Shown here piece after piece: positions 1-8,427 of a stretch of DNA of 37,146 nucleotides. The stretch covers positions 1 through 37,146 of the forward strand of contig JAQBGV010000234.1 in NCBI GenBank assembly GCA_032128395.1, in the 5' to 3' direction. A model generated the notes under the pieces. That model saw only the letters and a program-made list of their open reading frames with translations. It did not search any database and had not been told where the DNA came from. A program made the translations under genes and the position numbers. Origin of the DNA: JAQBGV01 sp032128395 (lineage in GTDB: Bacteria; Planctomycetota; UBA8108; UBA1146). Each line of letters opens with the position of its first letter. Within the stretch, counting starts at the first letter, position 1.

Positions 1-223
1 CCGGCGGCCCCCCCCCCGCTGGCCAAAGGTAAGTGAGTCAGGAAGAAGAGAAAGAGCCGCGGAAACGTCTTGACCCAGAAACTCTCATAGAAGGCATCAC
101 CTTCGGCGAGCCAGTCCCATCACCCGACTACCCGATTGCAAGGCGCGAGGTGCCGGCCGACCGCAGGTGGGGCATCGCCCCGTCGAGGATCGGGCGGCGC
201 CTCGCAACGCCGCAGACGGTGCC
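1..223. other. Left edge, no supported gene
   Basis: No convincing gene is seen before the MOSC gene's stop. A C10 homopolymer lies at 8-17. A GTG at 33 follows an AAAGG and opens an 87-codon plus-strand frame, but that frame runs antisense into the MOSC gene and degenerates into Pro/Arg/Ser-rich sequence. It could be the start of something real that is broken, but it resembles no family I recognise. Confidence 0.4.
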
Positions 224-691
224 TCATCGGAGCCCGTCTGCCGCAGCGGCTTCTTCTCCGACTTCGATCGTGCCCGGCGTGATCACTCGGCCGTAGACGC
301 CGCCGCGGGTGTTCGGGAGGAGCGCATTCTTCAGGCCGGGATGGAGTTCGTCCATCAGGTCGCAGGGGAAGGTCTCGCCGAGCACTTCGATCTCGCAGCG
401 GCCGAGGCGAAGAGTGCCCCCGACGAGGAGCTTTGCGAGGTTCACTCCCTCGACGAGTACGTTCGCCCTTCTCGTGGTCCAAGGAATCTCGGTCCCGAGG
501 GTCCGCTCGGTATCGCTCCACGATTCTCGCGAGATCACCGTCACGCCGCGTCTTTCGCGGTTGCCGTGGTCGTCGACGACCCCCTCTTCCGCATCGAGAT
601 CGAGCGTACTCCGCTCGACCGGCGGAACGCCGCTCGCGGTACGCACGCAGAGTCCGACGATCTTGCCGGCGCTATGGGCGGCTTCACCCAT
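224..691 (-). CDS. MOSC-domain protein
   Basis: The 155-aa product is a single MOSC domain. The family is related to the C-terminal domain of molybdenum-cofactor sulfurases and often acts as a stand-alone sulfur-carrier or Moco-linked domain. Visible signatures are the N-terminal strand GKIVGLCVR, the central RANVLVEGVNL segment, the strand GGTLRLGRCEIEVLGE, and the conserved-cysteine segment FPCDLMDELHPGL. The ATG at 691 is chosen because GAGAGGAG lies about 7 bases upstream. The frame is open further upstream, but those codons overlap that ribosome-binding site. It follows ligA by about 50 bases on the same strand and is probably the last gene of that operon. The physiological substrate cannot be told from sequence. 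Confidence 0.85.
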   Translation of the reverse strand: MGEAAHSAGKIVGLCVRTASGVPPVERSTLDLDAEEGVVDDHGNRERRGVTVISRESWSDTERTLGTEIPWTTRRANVLVEGVNLAKLLVGGTLRLGRCEIEVLGETFPCDLMDELHPGLKNALLPNTRGGVYGRVITPGTIEVGEEAAAADGLR

Positions 692-742
692 GGTGTACTC
701 CTCTCGCGTCGGGAGGATCGCCGACGATCCCCGCTCGCGCAA

Positions 743-2833
743 TCAGGTGGATGAGGGGTGTTCGCCCTCGAGGATTTTTCTGAGACCCACTTCGTCCACC
801 ACCTCGACCCCCAGCGACCTGGCTTTCTCCAGCTTTGAGCCGGCGTTCTCGCCCGCGACCACCAAGGCGGTTTTCTTCGAGACCGAGCCGGTGATCTTGC
901 CGCCGGCGGCGATGACCTGCGCCTTCGCCTCATCGCGGGTCCAGGTCGGGAGGGTACCGGTCAGGACGACGGTCATCCCCGCGAGGGGGCGTTCGCCGTC
1001 GTCGGACACGTCGTCGGACACGTCGCCGGGGGGAGCGTGGGGCGGACCTTCCTCACGCCAGCGCAGTCCCGCGGCCTTCAGGGCAGCGAGCTCGGTGCGG
1101 TTCTCCTCGCGCGCGAAGAAGTCCGCGACCGTCGCCGCGATTTCGGGACCGATCCCGTCGATCTCGACCATCTCTTCCGGCTTGGCGACGGCGAGCACGT
1201 CGAGGTCGCGGAATTGTTCGATGAGGAGGCGCGCCACGGTCTCGCCGACGTGACGGATCCCGATGGCGTGCAGCAGGCGGGCGACCGGTCGGTCGCGCGT
1301 CTCATCGATCGCAAGGATCAGGTTGGTCGCCGACTTCTCCGCCATCCGATCGAGGTCGGCGAGGGTCTCCGCCTCGAGGAGGTAGAGCTCGCTCGGCTTC
1401 CGGACGATCTCGCGGTCGACGAGTTGGTCGATCAGTTTTGCGCCGAGGCCGTCGATGTCGAGGGCGCGGCGGCTCGCGAAGTGACGCAACCGGCCGCGGA
1501 TCTGCGCCGGACAGTGGATGTTCTGGCAGGTCGGGACGATCTCCTCCTCCGGGTACCAGATCGGCTCGTCGCAGCTCGGGCAACGCTCGGGGAGCTCGAC
1601 CGGGGTCTCGCTCCCGTCGCGCCCCTCCTCGATCGCTTTCACCACCTCGGGGATCACGTCGCCGGCGCGCTGCACGAGCACGCGGTCGCCGATGAGCACC
1701 CCTTTTCGCTCGATCTCCTTCGGATTGTGGAGGGTCGCCCGGCTCACGGTCACTCCGCTCAGGACGACCGGCGCGAGATGCGCGACCGGGGTCAGCGCTC
1801 CGGTGCGCCCGATCTGCCACTCGACCGCCTCGAGCCGGGTCGTTTCCTGCCGCGGAGGGAATTTCAGCGCGATCGCCCAGCGCGGGGAACGCGAGCGCAC
1901 CCCGAGCCGTCGTCGCCGTTCCCCTCCCTCGACCTTGACCACCAGGCCGTCGATCTCGAAGGGGAGTCCGTCGCGGGCGAGTTCGACCTCGTGGTAGATC
2001 GCCTCGACCTCGTCGAGTTCGGTCACGACCCGGTGGAACGAAGGCGCTCGGAATCCCCAGCGGGGGAGCGCCGCGAAGAGATTCTGCTGGCTCTCGAGAT
2101 CGAGTCCTTCGGCGACCCCTTCGGCGACGCCGACCCCGTAGAGGACGATTTCGAGGGGGCGCGACGCGGCGATCCGCGGGTCGAGTTGCCGCAGTGTCCC
2201 CGCGGTCGAGTTGCGCGGATTCGCGAAGAGCCCCTCCTCGGCGCTGCGCGAGGCGTTCATCGCCGCGAATTCGGCGAGCGGCATGAACACCTCACCGCGC
2301 AGTTCGAGGCGCGTCGGCGAATCGCCCGTCAGCCGGGGGGGGAGGGTGCGGATCGTCCGAAGGTTCGTGGTGATCTCCTCACCGGTGACACCGTCGCCGC
2401 GGGTCGAGCCCTCGACGAGCACACCTTCCTCGTAGATGACCTCGACCGCGACGCCGTCCATTTTGTACTCGACCGAGAGGGGGACCTCCTCTTCTCCGGG
2501 GAGCCCCTTCCGCACGCGCTCGAGCCACTCCGCGAACTCTTCGAGGTTCATCGCGTTCTCGAGCGAGAGCATCGGCACTCGGTGGGTCACCGGCGGCAGC
2601 GAGTCCGCGACGAACTCTTCGGGAGTCCACGAGCTGCCGACCTTGTGGGTGGGGGATTCGGGGTCGTCGAGTTCGGGGTGCTGCTCTTCGAGGGTCTGGA
2701 GTTCTCGGAAGAGTCGGTCGAATTCCGCGTCGGAAACCTCGGGGTCGTCGAGCACGTAGTAGCGGAAGTTGTGGTGCCGGATCAGCGCGCGCAGCGAGCG
2801 GACCCGGGACGAGGGGTCGGGCGGGGCATTCAC
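743..2833 (-). CDS. ligA: NAD-dependent DNA ligase LigA
   Basis: This enzyme seals nicks in replication and repair using NAD+. The product is 696 aa, close to the usual 670. Domains in order: an Ia domain (HHNFRYYVLDDPEVSD); the adenylation domain with the nucleophile Lys in YKMDG at about residue 124, followed by GSTRGDGVTGE; an OB fold; a four-Cys zinc finger (CPSC, then CQNIHC); helix-hairpin-helix repeats (DIDGLG, EIDGIGPEIA); and a C-terminal BRCT domain (GMTVVLTGTLPTWTRDEA). The GTG at 2833 is chosen because its GTGA overlaps the stop of the preceding 101-aa gene, indicating translational coupling. The frame is open 28 codons further upstream, but those residues look like shadow sequence. 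A 12-bp direct repeat near 1008-1031 encodes a DVSDDVSDD linker before the BRCT domain. Confidence 0.97.
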   Translation of the reverse strand: MNAPPDPSSRVRSLRALIRHHNFRYYVLDDPEVSDAEFDRLFRELQTLEEQHPELDDPESPTHKVGSSWTPEEFVADSLPPVTHRVPMLSLENAMNLEEFAEWLERVRKGLPGEEEVPLSVEYKMDGVAVEVIYEEGVLVEGSTRGDGVTGEEITTNLRTIRTLPPRLTGDSPTRLELRGEVFMPLAEFAAMNASRSAEEGLFANPRNSTAGTLRQLDPRIAASRPLEIVLYGVGVAEGVAEGLDLESQQNLFAALPRWGFRAPSFHRVVTELDEVEAIYHEVELARDGLPFEIDGLVVKVEGGERRRRLGVRSRSPRWAIALKFPPRQETTRLEAVEWQIGRTGALTPVAHLAPVVLSGVTVSRATLHNPKEIERKGVLIGDRVLVQRAGDVIPEVVKAIEEGRDGSETPVELPERCPSCDEPIWYPEEEIVPTCQNIHCPAQIRGRLRHFASRRALDIDGLGAKLIDQLVDREIVRKPSELYLLEAETLADLDRMAEKSATNLILAIDETRDRPVARLLHAIGIRHVGETVARLLIEQFRDLDVLAVAKPEEMVEIDGIGPEIAATVADFFAREENRTELAALKAAGLRWREEGPPHAPPGDVSDDVSDDGERPLAGMTVVLTGTLPTWTRDEAKAQVIAAGGKITGSVSKKTALVVAGENAGSKLEKARSLGVEVVDEVGLRKILEGEHPSST

Positions 2834-3135
2834 CGCGCGATCCCCTGACCCGAGGCGGGTTTCTGCGGACCCTCGCCGAGCCTCCTGCGCAGTTCGGCGA
2901 CCCTCGTCTCCGACCACCGTTCGGGATCGGGGGAGCGTGCGATCCGGCTCGGCCGGACGAAGATCGTGCTGCGGCGTGTGAATTCCTCCACCGCTGCGAT
3001 CGCTTCGAGGAGGGCGAGGTCATCCTCGTCGAGGCCGTGCACGGCACCGAGGTGCAGGAACAGGCGGTCGTCCCCGCGCGTGCGCTCCCGTTCGCGGCGA
3101 CGCCTCGCCCCTTCCGATTCGCGTGGGGGACTCAT
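2830..3135 (-). CDS. Hypothetical 101-aa protein coupled to ligA
   Basis: This short protein has an Arg/Glu-rich charged N-terminus (about residues 1-22), a compact middle (DDRLFLHLGAVHGLDEDD through FTRRSTIFVRPSRIA) and a charged C-terminal helix. I do not recognise the family. Its ATG overlaps the stop of the upstream HEAT-repeat gene (ATGA), and its own TGA overlaps the GTG of ligA. Both four-base overlaps argue that it is translated as part of a HEAT-101aa-ligA-MOSC operon. No signal peptide, membrane segment or cysteine cluster is visible, so it is probably cytoplasmic. A link to DNA repair through ligA is only positional. Confidence 0.7.
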   Translation of the reverse strand: MSPPRESEGARRRRERERTRGDDRLFLHLGAVHGLDEDDLALLEAIAAVEEFTRRSTIFVRPSRIARSPDPERWSETRVAELRRRLGEGPQKPASGQGIAR

Positions 3136-4885
3136 CGCTTTCCTCCCTGCTCGAGGACGTCGAGCGCCCAGCAGGCACTGGTTCGGGTCCGCTGCGGTCC
3201 CGCCCCCCCGGCAAGCTCGGAAAGGGTCTTCCGCGCCCCCGCGTCGCCACCGCGGGCGAGGGCGAGCAGGGCGTTGGTGCGGACCCGTGGGTCTTCGTGC
3301 GTCGCGGCATGCAAGAGCAGAGGGATGACCGACCGGTCGCCGATCGCCGCCAGCTCCTCGACCGCGTTCGCGACCACTCGCTCGTCATCGTCGTCGAGGA
3401 GGAGCTTCAGGTAGTGGAGCCCGGTCGCGCGCCCCGTCCGGGCGAGAGTGCGGGTGACGGTCGCACGCAGCCGTGGGTCCGGGTGTACGACGAGGTCGAC
3501 GAGAGCGTCCTCGAGCGGGGCCGGGTTCTCCAGCTCGGCGACGGTGCGGAGGGCCGCGATCGCAGTGTCGATCTCCCGGCTCCCGAGCGCGCGTCGCAAC
3601 TGGGCCATGAAGGTGACGTCGACCTTGCCGAGCGCCGAGAGGGTGGCGCGTCGCTGGGGGGGGGGATCCGCTCCCGACCCTCACTCCAGAGGCGCAATCC
3701 CTTTCCGGCGATCCGGCGCGCCGCGGCGGCGCGGACCGATTCGTCGGGCGCGCCGAGCTGCGAAACGATGAGGGGCAACGAGGTGGCCCCCTCCGAGGGA
3801 AGGAGTTCGAGGACGAGGATCCGCGCGGCGGCATCGTCACTCGACAGGATCGGGGTCAGCGCGGGGAGCACGGTGTCGATGGGGAGACCGCGCAACCGCT
3901 CGAGCATCGAGCGAAGGGTCGCTCCGCTCGCGAGCGGGAGGAGGCGCGCCACGCGCTCGGCCCGCTCGGTGGGGTCGCCGTCCCCCCCGGCGAGGAAGTC
4001 CGCGATGCGCCCGAGCGTCCGCTCGGGAAGTGCGGCGAGGTCTTCGTCGGAGAGTGTCCAGTATCGGAGGCGTCGCCACGTCGGGAGTTCCCCTTCGCGG
4101 CGAGGATCCTCGAGCGCCAGCGTCGCCGCGCGCAGGAGTTCCGGGCTCTCGGTCGACCGCAGGATCTCCCGGGCGCGGCGCCGCGCGGGCTCGCGAGGAC
4201 CCTCGAGCCACCGACAGAGGAGCCCGAGGCGTCGCACTGCTCCGGCCGAACTTCGTGGTCGCGCGACCACCTCGACGATCGCCTCGACCGACGGCCATTC
4301 CTCGCCGACCGCCCGCTCGAGCCAGGCATCGCCCCCGGGGCCCACCTGGAGCAGCGCCTCGATGACCCGACGATCCTCGTGCCTCGGCCAGGTGCGCAGG
4401 AGGACGGACAGCGTGCCGACCAGAGGGTGGTGCGGGAGGAGCCCCTCGAGAATCTGCGGCTCGTGGAGCAGCGCGTCGAGGAAGGCACCGCGGGCGATCG
4501 TACTCGTGCGTGGATCGGGGTCGTCGGCGAGTTGCGCGAGATCGGGGAGGAGCGCCTCGACGTCGGAGCCCGGGGGAGCCCCCTCCTCGGTGAGGAACTC
4601 GGCGACGTTGCGACGGGTGAGGGTGCGGTCGGCGCGCAGCAACTGGCGTGCGCTCGCGAGGAGGCGGACTCTCCCCCGATTCCGGGCGAATTGTCTCGAG
4701 CCAGCGGGGAGCACGTCCCACGCGCGGAGGATCTCGCGAGCGGCGCGGCTCTCCGGAGCGGCGAGGAGCCACCCCAGCGCGGTGGCGCGGGCGTCGTCCT
4801 CCCGGAGCGCGTCCCCCATCAGGGGCAGCGTGGTCTCACGCTCGGGGAACTCAGCGATCACCTGTAATGTCCGGAAGAGCCCCAT
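3132..4885 (-). CDS. HEAT-repeat protein, frameshifted at a C10 run
   Basis: The reading starts at ATG 4885, after AGAGGGGA. It encodes repeated helical pairs of the HEAT/PBS-lyase-repeat type (for example EALLPDLAQLADDPDPRT, and VSQLGAPDESVRAAAARRIA). Such alpha-solenoids are protein-protein scaffolds. After about 407 residues the frame meets ten Gs on the plus strand (3656-3665, C10 in the mRNA). Beyond it this frame gives Ser/Arg-rich nonsense to a stop at 3407. The -1 frame instead continues HEAT repeats without a break (QRRATLSALGKVDVTF, then VVHPDPRLRATVTRTLART, VIPLLLHAATHEDPRVRTNA) to a stop at 3132 that overlaps the next gene. Joined, the protein would be about 583 aa. The break could be a homopolymer sequencing error, slippage during expression, or a real mutation. 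The natural overlap with the next gene supports the joined form. Confidence 0.75.
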
Positions 4886-5094
4886 CGTCGGTTTCCCCTC
4901 TTCGACCCGTGCCCGCGCCAGGTTCCGATCCCCCTCGATGGCGAACAGGATGCCGCGTTCGTCCCGAGGTCGAAAGAGGGCCCCTCTCTACTTCGCCCGA
5001 TCTTCCCGAGGTTCCGGTAGCCACAGTCCCCGATAAAAGACACCATCGCCCCATCGGCGGCCCCTCCGCCCCATCGAAGAAAGGACCCCGACCC

Positions 5095-6429
5095 GTGCCG
5101 CGCCGAGCCTGTGAACCCCCCCTCGAACTCCCCCCAGCGGTGCGTCGGGTGCACCTGCGCCTCATCGAGGCGGGGGAGCAATCGCTGATCGCGGGGGGTG
5201 CGGTGCGCGATCACCTCCTGGGGAAGCCGGCGAAGGACTTCGACATCGCGACGAGTGCACACCCCGAGCAGGTCGCGGTGCTCTTTCCGCGGACGGTGCT
5301 GGTCGGCGCTCAGTTCGGAGTAGTGCGTGTGATCGACCCCGAAGCCGAGGTCGAGGTCGCGACCTTCCGCGCTGACCTCGACTACCGGGACGGCCGCCAC
5401 CCGGAGGGGGTCCGCTACACGGATGCGCGAGAAGACGCGCTGCGTCGCGACTTCACGGTGAACGGTCTCTTCTTCGATCCCCAGACGAACGAGGTGATCG
5501 ACCACGTCGGTGGGCTCGATGACCTCGCGGATGGGGTCCTGCGGGCGATCGGGGCGCCCGCCCGGCGATTCGAGGAAGATCGGCTGCGGCTCCTGCGCGC
5601 GGTGCGCTTTTCGGTGACGCTCGGATTCCCGATCGAGAAGTCGACCTGGGCGGCACTTATCGAACATGCCCCGTCGATCACCGAAGTCTCCCCCGAACGG
5701 ATCAGGCAGGAGCTCGAGCGGATGCTCCTCCACCCTCGCCGCGAACTCGCCTACCACCTGCTGACCGACGCCGGACTGATGGCGGCGATCCTCCCCGAGG
5801 TCGAGGCGATGCGCGGGGTCGAGCAGCCTCCGGAGTACCACCCGGAAGGGGATGTCCACCGTCACACGGGACTCGTCCTCGCAGAATTGCGCGAACCTTC
5901 GTTCGGACTCGCGCTCGGGACCTTGCTCCATGACATCGGCAAGCCGCCAACGTTCGAGCACGCACCGGATCGGATCCGCTTCCACCGCCACGACACCCTG
6001 GGCGCGGAGATGGCCGAGGAGATCTGCGAGCGGTTTCGACTCTCTCGGAAGGAGCGCGAGCAGGTCGTCTACCTCGTGCGTCGGCACTTGGTGTTCATCG
6101 CGATCGATGACATGCGCCAGGCTACGCGCACACGACTCTTCGACGAAGAGTACTTCGAAGACCTCCTCGAACTCTGTCGCGCGGACTGTCTTGGCAGCCA
6201 CCGCGACCTGTCGCTGTATGCGCGGACCGGGGAGCTGTACCGCGCCTACATCGCGGCGGGCAAGCCGGTGGAGCCGATCCTGCGCGGCCGCGACCTGATC
6301 GCGATCGGCTACGATCCCGGACCGCAATTGGGCGAGATCCTCCGCGCGGTCGAAGACGCGAGACGCGATGGCGAGATCGAAGGCGTCGACGCGGCTCTCC
6401 AGTGGGTGAAAGAGCGATATTCCGAGTAG
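5095..6429 (+). CDS. cca: CCA tRNA nucleotidyltransferase / poly(A) polymerase family
   Basis: This is a class II nucleotidyltransferase that adds or repairs the 3' CCA of tRNAs; some relatives add only A or poly(A). The 444-aa product has the GGAVRD motif (residues 34-39), the catalytic carboxylates in DFD (48-50), the RRDFTVNGLFFD segment (117-128), the neck region (EEDRLRLLRAVRF), and an HD phosphohydrolase domain (LLHDIGKPPTFEH, then RHDTLGAEMAEEI). The GTG at 5095 is chosen because AAAGGA lies 10 bases upstream and homology begins soon after; the frame upstream of it is low-complexity. It is divergent from the HEAT gene and converges on the next gene with only 12 bases between stops. A tRNA gene in this window (32849-32924) encodes its own CCA, so this enzyme may do repair as well as addition. 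Confidence 0.93.
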   Translation: MPRRACEPPLELPPAVRRVHLRLIEAGEQSLIAGGAVRDHLLGKPAKDFDIATSAHPEQVAVLFPRTVLVGAQFGVVRVIDPEAEVEVATFRADLDYRDGRHPEGVRYTDAREDALRRDFTVNGLFFDPQTNEVIDHVGGLDDLADGVLRAIGAPARRFEEDRLRLLRAVRFSVTLGFPIEKSTWAALIEHAPSITEVSPERIRQELERMLLHPRRELAYHLLTDAGLMAAILPEVEAMRGVEQPPEYHPEGDVHRHTGLVLAELREPSFGLALGTLLHDIGKPPTFEHAPDRIRFHRHDTLGAEMAEEICERFRLSRKEREQVVYLVRRHLVFIAIDDMRQATRTRLFDEEYFEDLLELCRADCLGSHRDLSLYARTGELYRAYIAAGKPVEPILRGRDLIAIGYDPGPQLGEILRAVEDARRDGEIEGVDAALQWVKERYSE

Positions 6430-6441
6430 GTCAGCAACAGC

Positions 6442-7398
6442 TCAGTTCGACAGGTACAGGTCATCCACCGAGAAGTTCGACAACCCACCACTCGTGTGGA
6501 TGAACACCCCCTCGATCTCCTTCCAATCGAGCTCTTGATGCTGATTCCCCCGATGGATCACCCCGATCTTCTGGTGCTCGAGGCGGAAACTCTTCCACCC
6601 CTTCCACGTCCCGAGCGCGATCTCGTAGTAGTTCGACATCCCTCCCTTGGGGAAGACCCGTAGGTGGAGAATCGCGTTCTTCGGGTCGTCGAGACGGGCG
6701 GTGAGGTGCAGGTACTTTCGCTGGGTCCAGTCGGGGGTCGCCGACGGGATCGAGACTCCGCGGTTGCGCTGTTCGGGGGTGTCGAGGAAGCGGATCGCGA
6801 GGAGGCCCTGTGGCACGTGCTCGCTCTCCATCGTCAAGAGACTGCCTTCGGCGTTGCTCTGCAGGATCGGGATCCACTCGTCGAACGGACGGAGTGGGAT
6901 CTCGGGGCGCTGCGTGAGGTGGATCGGATCGAGTTCGAAGTTCTGAACCTCGACCACCCAGTGTTCGCGGTAGTCCTTCTCGATCTGCCAGAAGAGTGGG
7001 AACGCGAAGGTCTTTCGGTATCGGTTCGTCACATCGCGGATCCCCGCGAGATGCTGCACACCGCGACCCTTCTGAGCCGCCTTCCCCACCGCCACCAGGT
7101 CCTTGCAGATCTTCTCGAGCCTAGAGAGTCGCTCGAGTTCGTCCTTCGGGGCCTTCTCGCTCTTGCGAAGTTTCTGCCGCTCCCCGAGGAACTCGAGGGC
7201 GGCGTCGTACTCCCCAGCTTGGAGTTGCACGAACGCCGGGCGAAGGGACTCGTCGACCTCGGAGAGATTCCAGGCCGGAGGTTTCAGCGGGTCGACCTGC
7301 GGGATCCAGAGAGTGAGGCAGAGGAGGAGAAGCACGAAACCCTCCCTCCCGGCCGGAGCCGGTTGTTGCATGAGACAAAGGAGTGGCGGGCCGGACAC
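6442..7398 (-). CDS. Exported protein of unknown function, beta-sandwich C-terminus
   Basis: The 318-aa product has a hydrophobic N-terminal segment (GFVLLLLCLTLWIPQV, about residues 20-35) that looks like a signal peptide or anchor. A helical, TPR-like stretch follows (FVQLQAGEYDAALEFLGERQ). The C-terminal half is beta-rich (KYLHLTARLDDPKNAILHLR, and YYEIALGTWKGWKSFRLEHQ, ending FSVDDLYLS). This is reminiscent of galactose-binding or carbohydrate-binding jelly-roll domains, but I cannot assign a family. GTG 7398 is preferred because GGGGAGGA precedes it by 4 bases. An ATG nine codons downstream (7371) is the alternative and lacks a ribosome-binding site. It is transcribed away from its divergent neighbour at 7537. 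Confidence 0.75.
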   Translation of the reverse strand: MSGPPLLCLMQQPAPAGREGFVLLLLCLTLWIPQVDPLKPPAWNLSEVDESLRPAFVQLQAGEYDAALEFLGERQKLRKSEKAPKDELERLSRLEKICKDLVAVGKAAQKGRGVQHLAGIRDVTNRYRKTFAFPLFWQIEKDYREHWVVEVQNFELDPIHLTQRPEIPLRPFDEWIPILQSNAEGSLLTMESEHVPQGLLAIRFLDTPEQRNRGVSIPSATPDWTQRKYLHLTARLDDPKNAILHLRVFPKGGMSNYYEIALGTWKGWKSFRLEHQKIGVIHRGNQHQELDWKEIEGVFIHTSGGLSNFSVDDLYLSN

Positions 7399-7536
7399 TG
7401 GGTCCTCCCCGCATCATGCACCGAGATCCATCGGGAAACAACGAGGAGCGGGAGCCCGCGCGGTGGGACCGCTCGACACCAGCCGGAGAACGAGCGAGAC
7501 TTGCCACGATCTGGAGTCCCGACGGCAGGAGCCCAC

Positions 7537-8427
7537 TTGCTCAAAATCGGCTACATCTCGAACGGCTTCGCCGATCACTCCCTCGAGCAGATGGCCGAAC
7601 TGCTGCGCCGGTTCGGGTACCAGGGGATCGGGATCACCCTCGGGTTCCCGCACCTCGACCCGTTCCACGTCTCGCGGGCTCGCCTCGCCGAGGTGCGCCG
7701 TCTCCTCGAGGCGGGGGCGCTCGAATCGGTGATCGAGACCGGAGCCCGGTACGTCCTCGACCCGCACCGCAAGCACCGTCCGTCGCTCGTCTCGGTCGAC
7801 GCCAAGGGACGCGAACAGCGGATCGCCTACTACCGCCGGGCGGTCGAGATCGCGGCCGAGCTCGGGGCACCTCTGGTTTCACTCTGGAGCGGGACGCCGC
7901 AGCCGGGGATCCACGCCGATCGGAGCTGGACCCGCCTCGTCGAGGGCCTGCGAACGGTGTGTGACTACGCCGCGGAGCGGGGGGTACAGATCGGCTTCGA
8001 GCCGGAGCCGGGGATGTTCGTCGAGAACCTCGCGGGATGGCGTTCACTCCGAGAGCGGTTGCCTCACCCCGCGCTCGGGCTGACGATCGACGTCGGACAC
8101 CTCGCGGTCACGGAGCAGGAGCCGTGGGCCGCGCACCTCGAGTCTCACGTCGAGGATCTGATCCACGTCCACCTCGACGACACCCGCGATCGTCGACACG
8201 AGCACCTTCCCTTCGGGGAGGGGACGATCGACTTCGACGCGATCATCGCCGCTCTTCTGCGAATCGAATACGGAGGGGTGGCGCTCGTCGAACTCTCCCG
8301 CCATTCTCATGTCGCGCCGCTCGTCGCCCAGCGCAGCATGCTCTTCCTCAGGTCCGTGGAGACGAGGGCGCGCACGGGCAGGGACGCCGGGGGAACTTCC
8401 CGGCCGGAAGGTGAGTCGGACCGATGA
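7537..8427 (+). CDS. Sugar phosphate isomerase/epimerase-like TIM barrel
   Basis: The 296-aa protein belongs to the xylose isomerase-like/AP endonuclease 2 barrel superfamily, whose members act on sugars, inositols or hydroxypyruvate with a divalent metal. Metal-ligand motifs are visible in order: FEPEPGMF (Glu), LTIDVGH (Asp/His), IHVHLDD (His/Asp), and VALVELSRHSH (Glu). It opens with LLKIGYISNGFADHS, a typical first barrel strand. The start is taken as TTG 7537 because AGGA lies 6 bases before it and the family begins there; the open frame extends far upstream only as antisense shadow. Its TGA overlaps the ATG of the following nucleotidase gene (ATGA), so the two are translationally coupled. 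The substrate is unknown. Confidence 0.87.
   Translation: MLKIGYISNGFADHSLEQMAELLRRFGYQGIGITLGFPHLDPFHVSRARLAEVRRLLEAGALESVIETGARYVLDPHRKHRPSLVSVDAKGREQRIAYYRRAVEIAAELGAPLVSLWSGTPQPGIHADRSWTRLVEGLRTVCDYAAERGVQIGFEPEPGMFVENLAGWRSLRERLPHPALGLTIDVGHLAVTEQEPWAAHLESHVEDLIHVHLDDTRDRRHEHLPFGEGTIDFDAIIAALLRIEYGGVALVELSRHSHVAPLVAQRSMLFLRSVETRARTGRDAGGTSRPEGESDR

Noticed and set aside
33..296. An 87-codon plus-strand frame at the left edge with an AAAGG before its GTG
   Set aside because: It runs antisense into the MOSC gene and turns into Arg/Pro/Ser-rich sequence; support is too weak.
1037..2848. A 603-codon plus-strand frame opposite ligA
   Set aside because: It is a mirror of ligA codon structure with no recognisable domain.
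4858..6327. A 489-codon minus-strand frame opposite the CCA-adding enzyme
   Set aside because: It has no motifs, and the plus strand carries all catalytic signatures of the nucleotidyltransferase.
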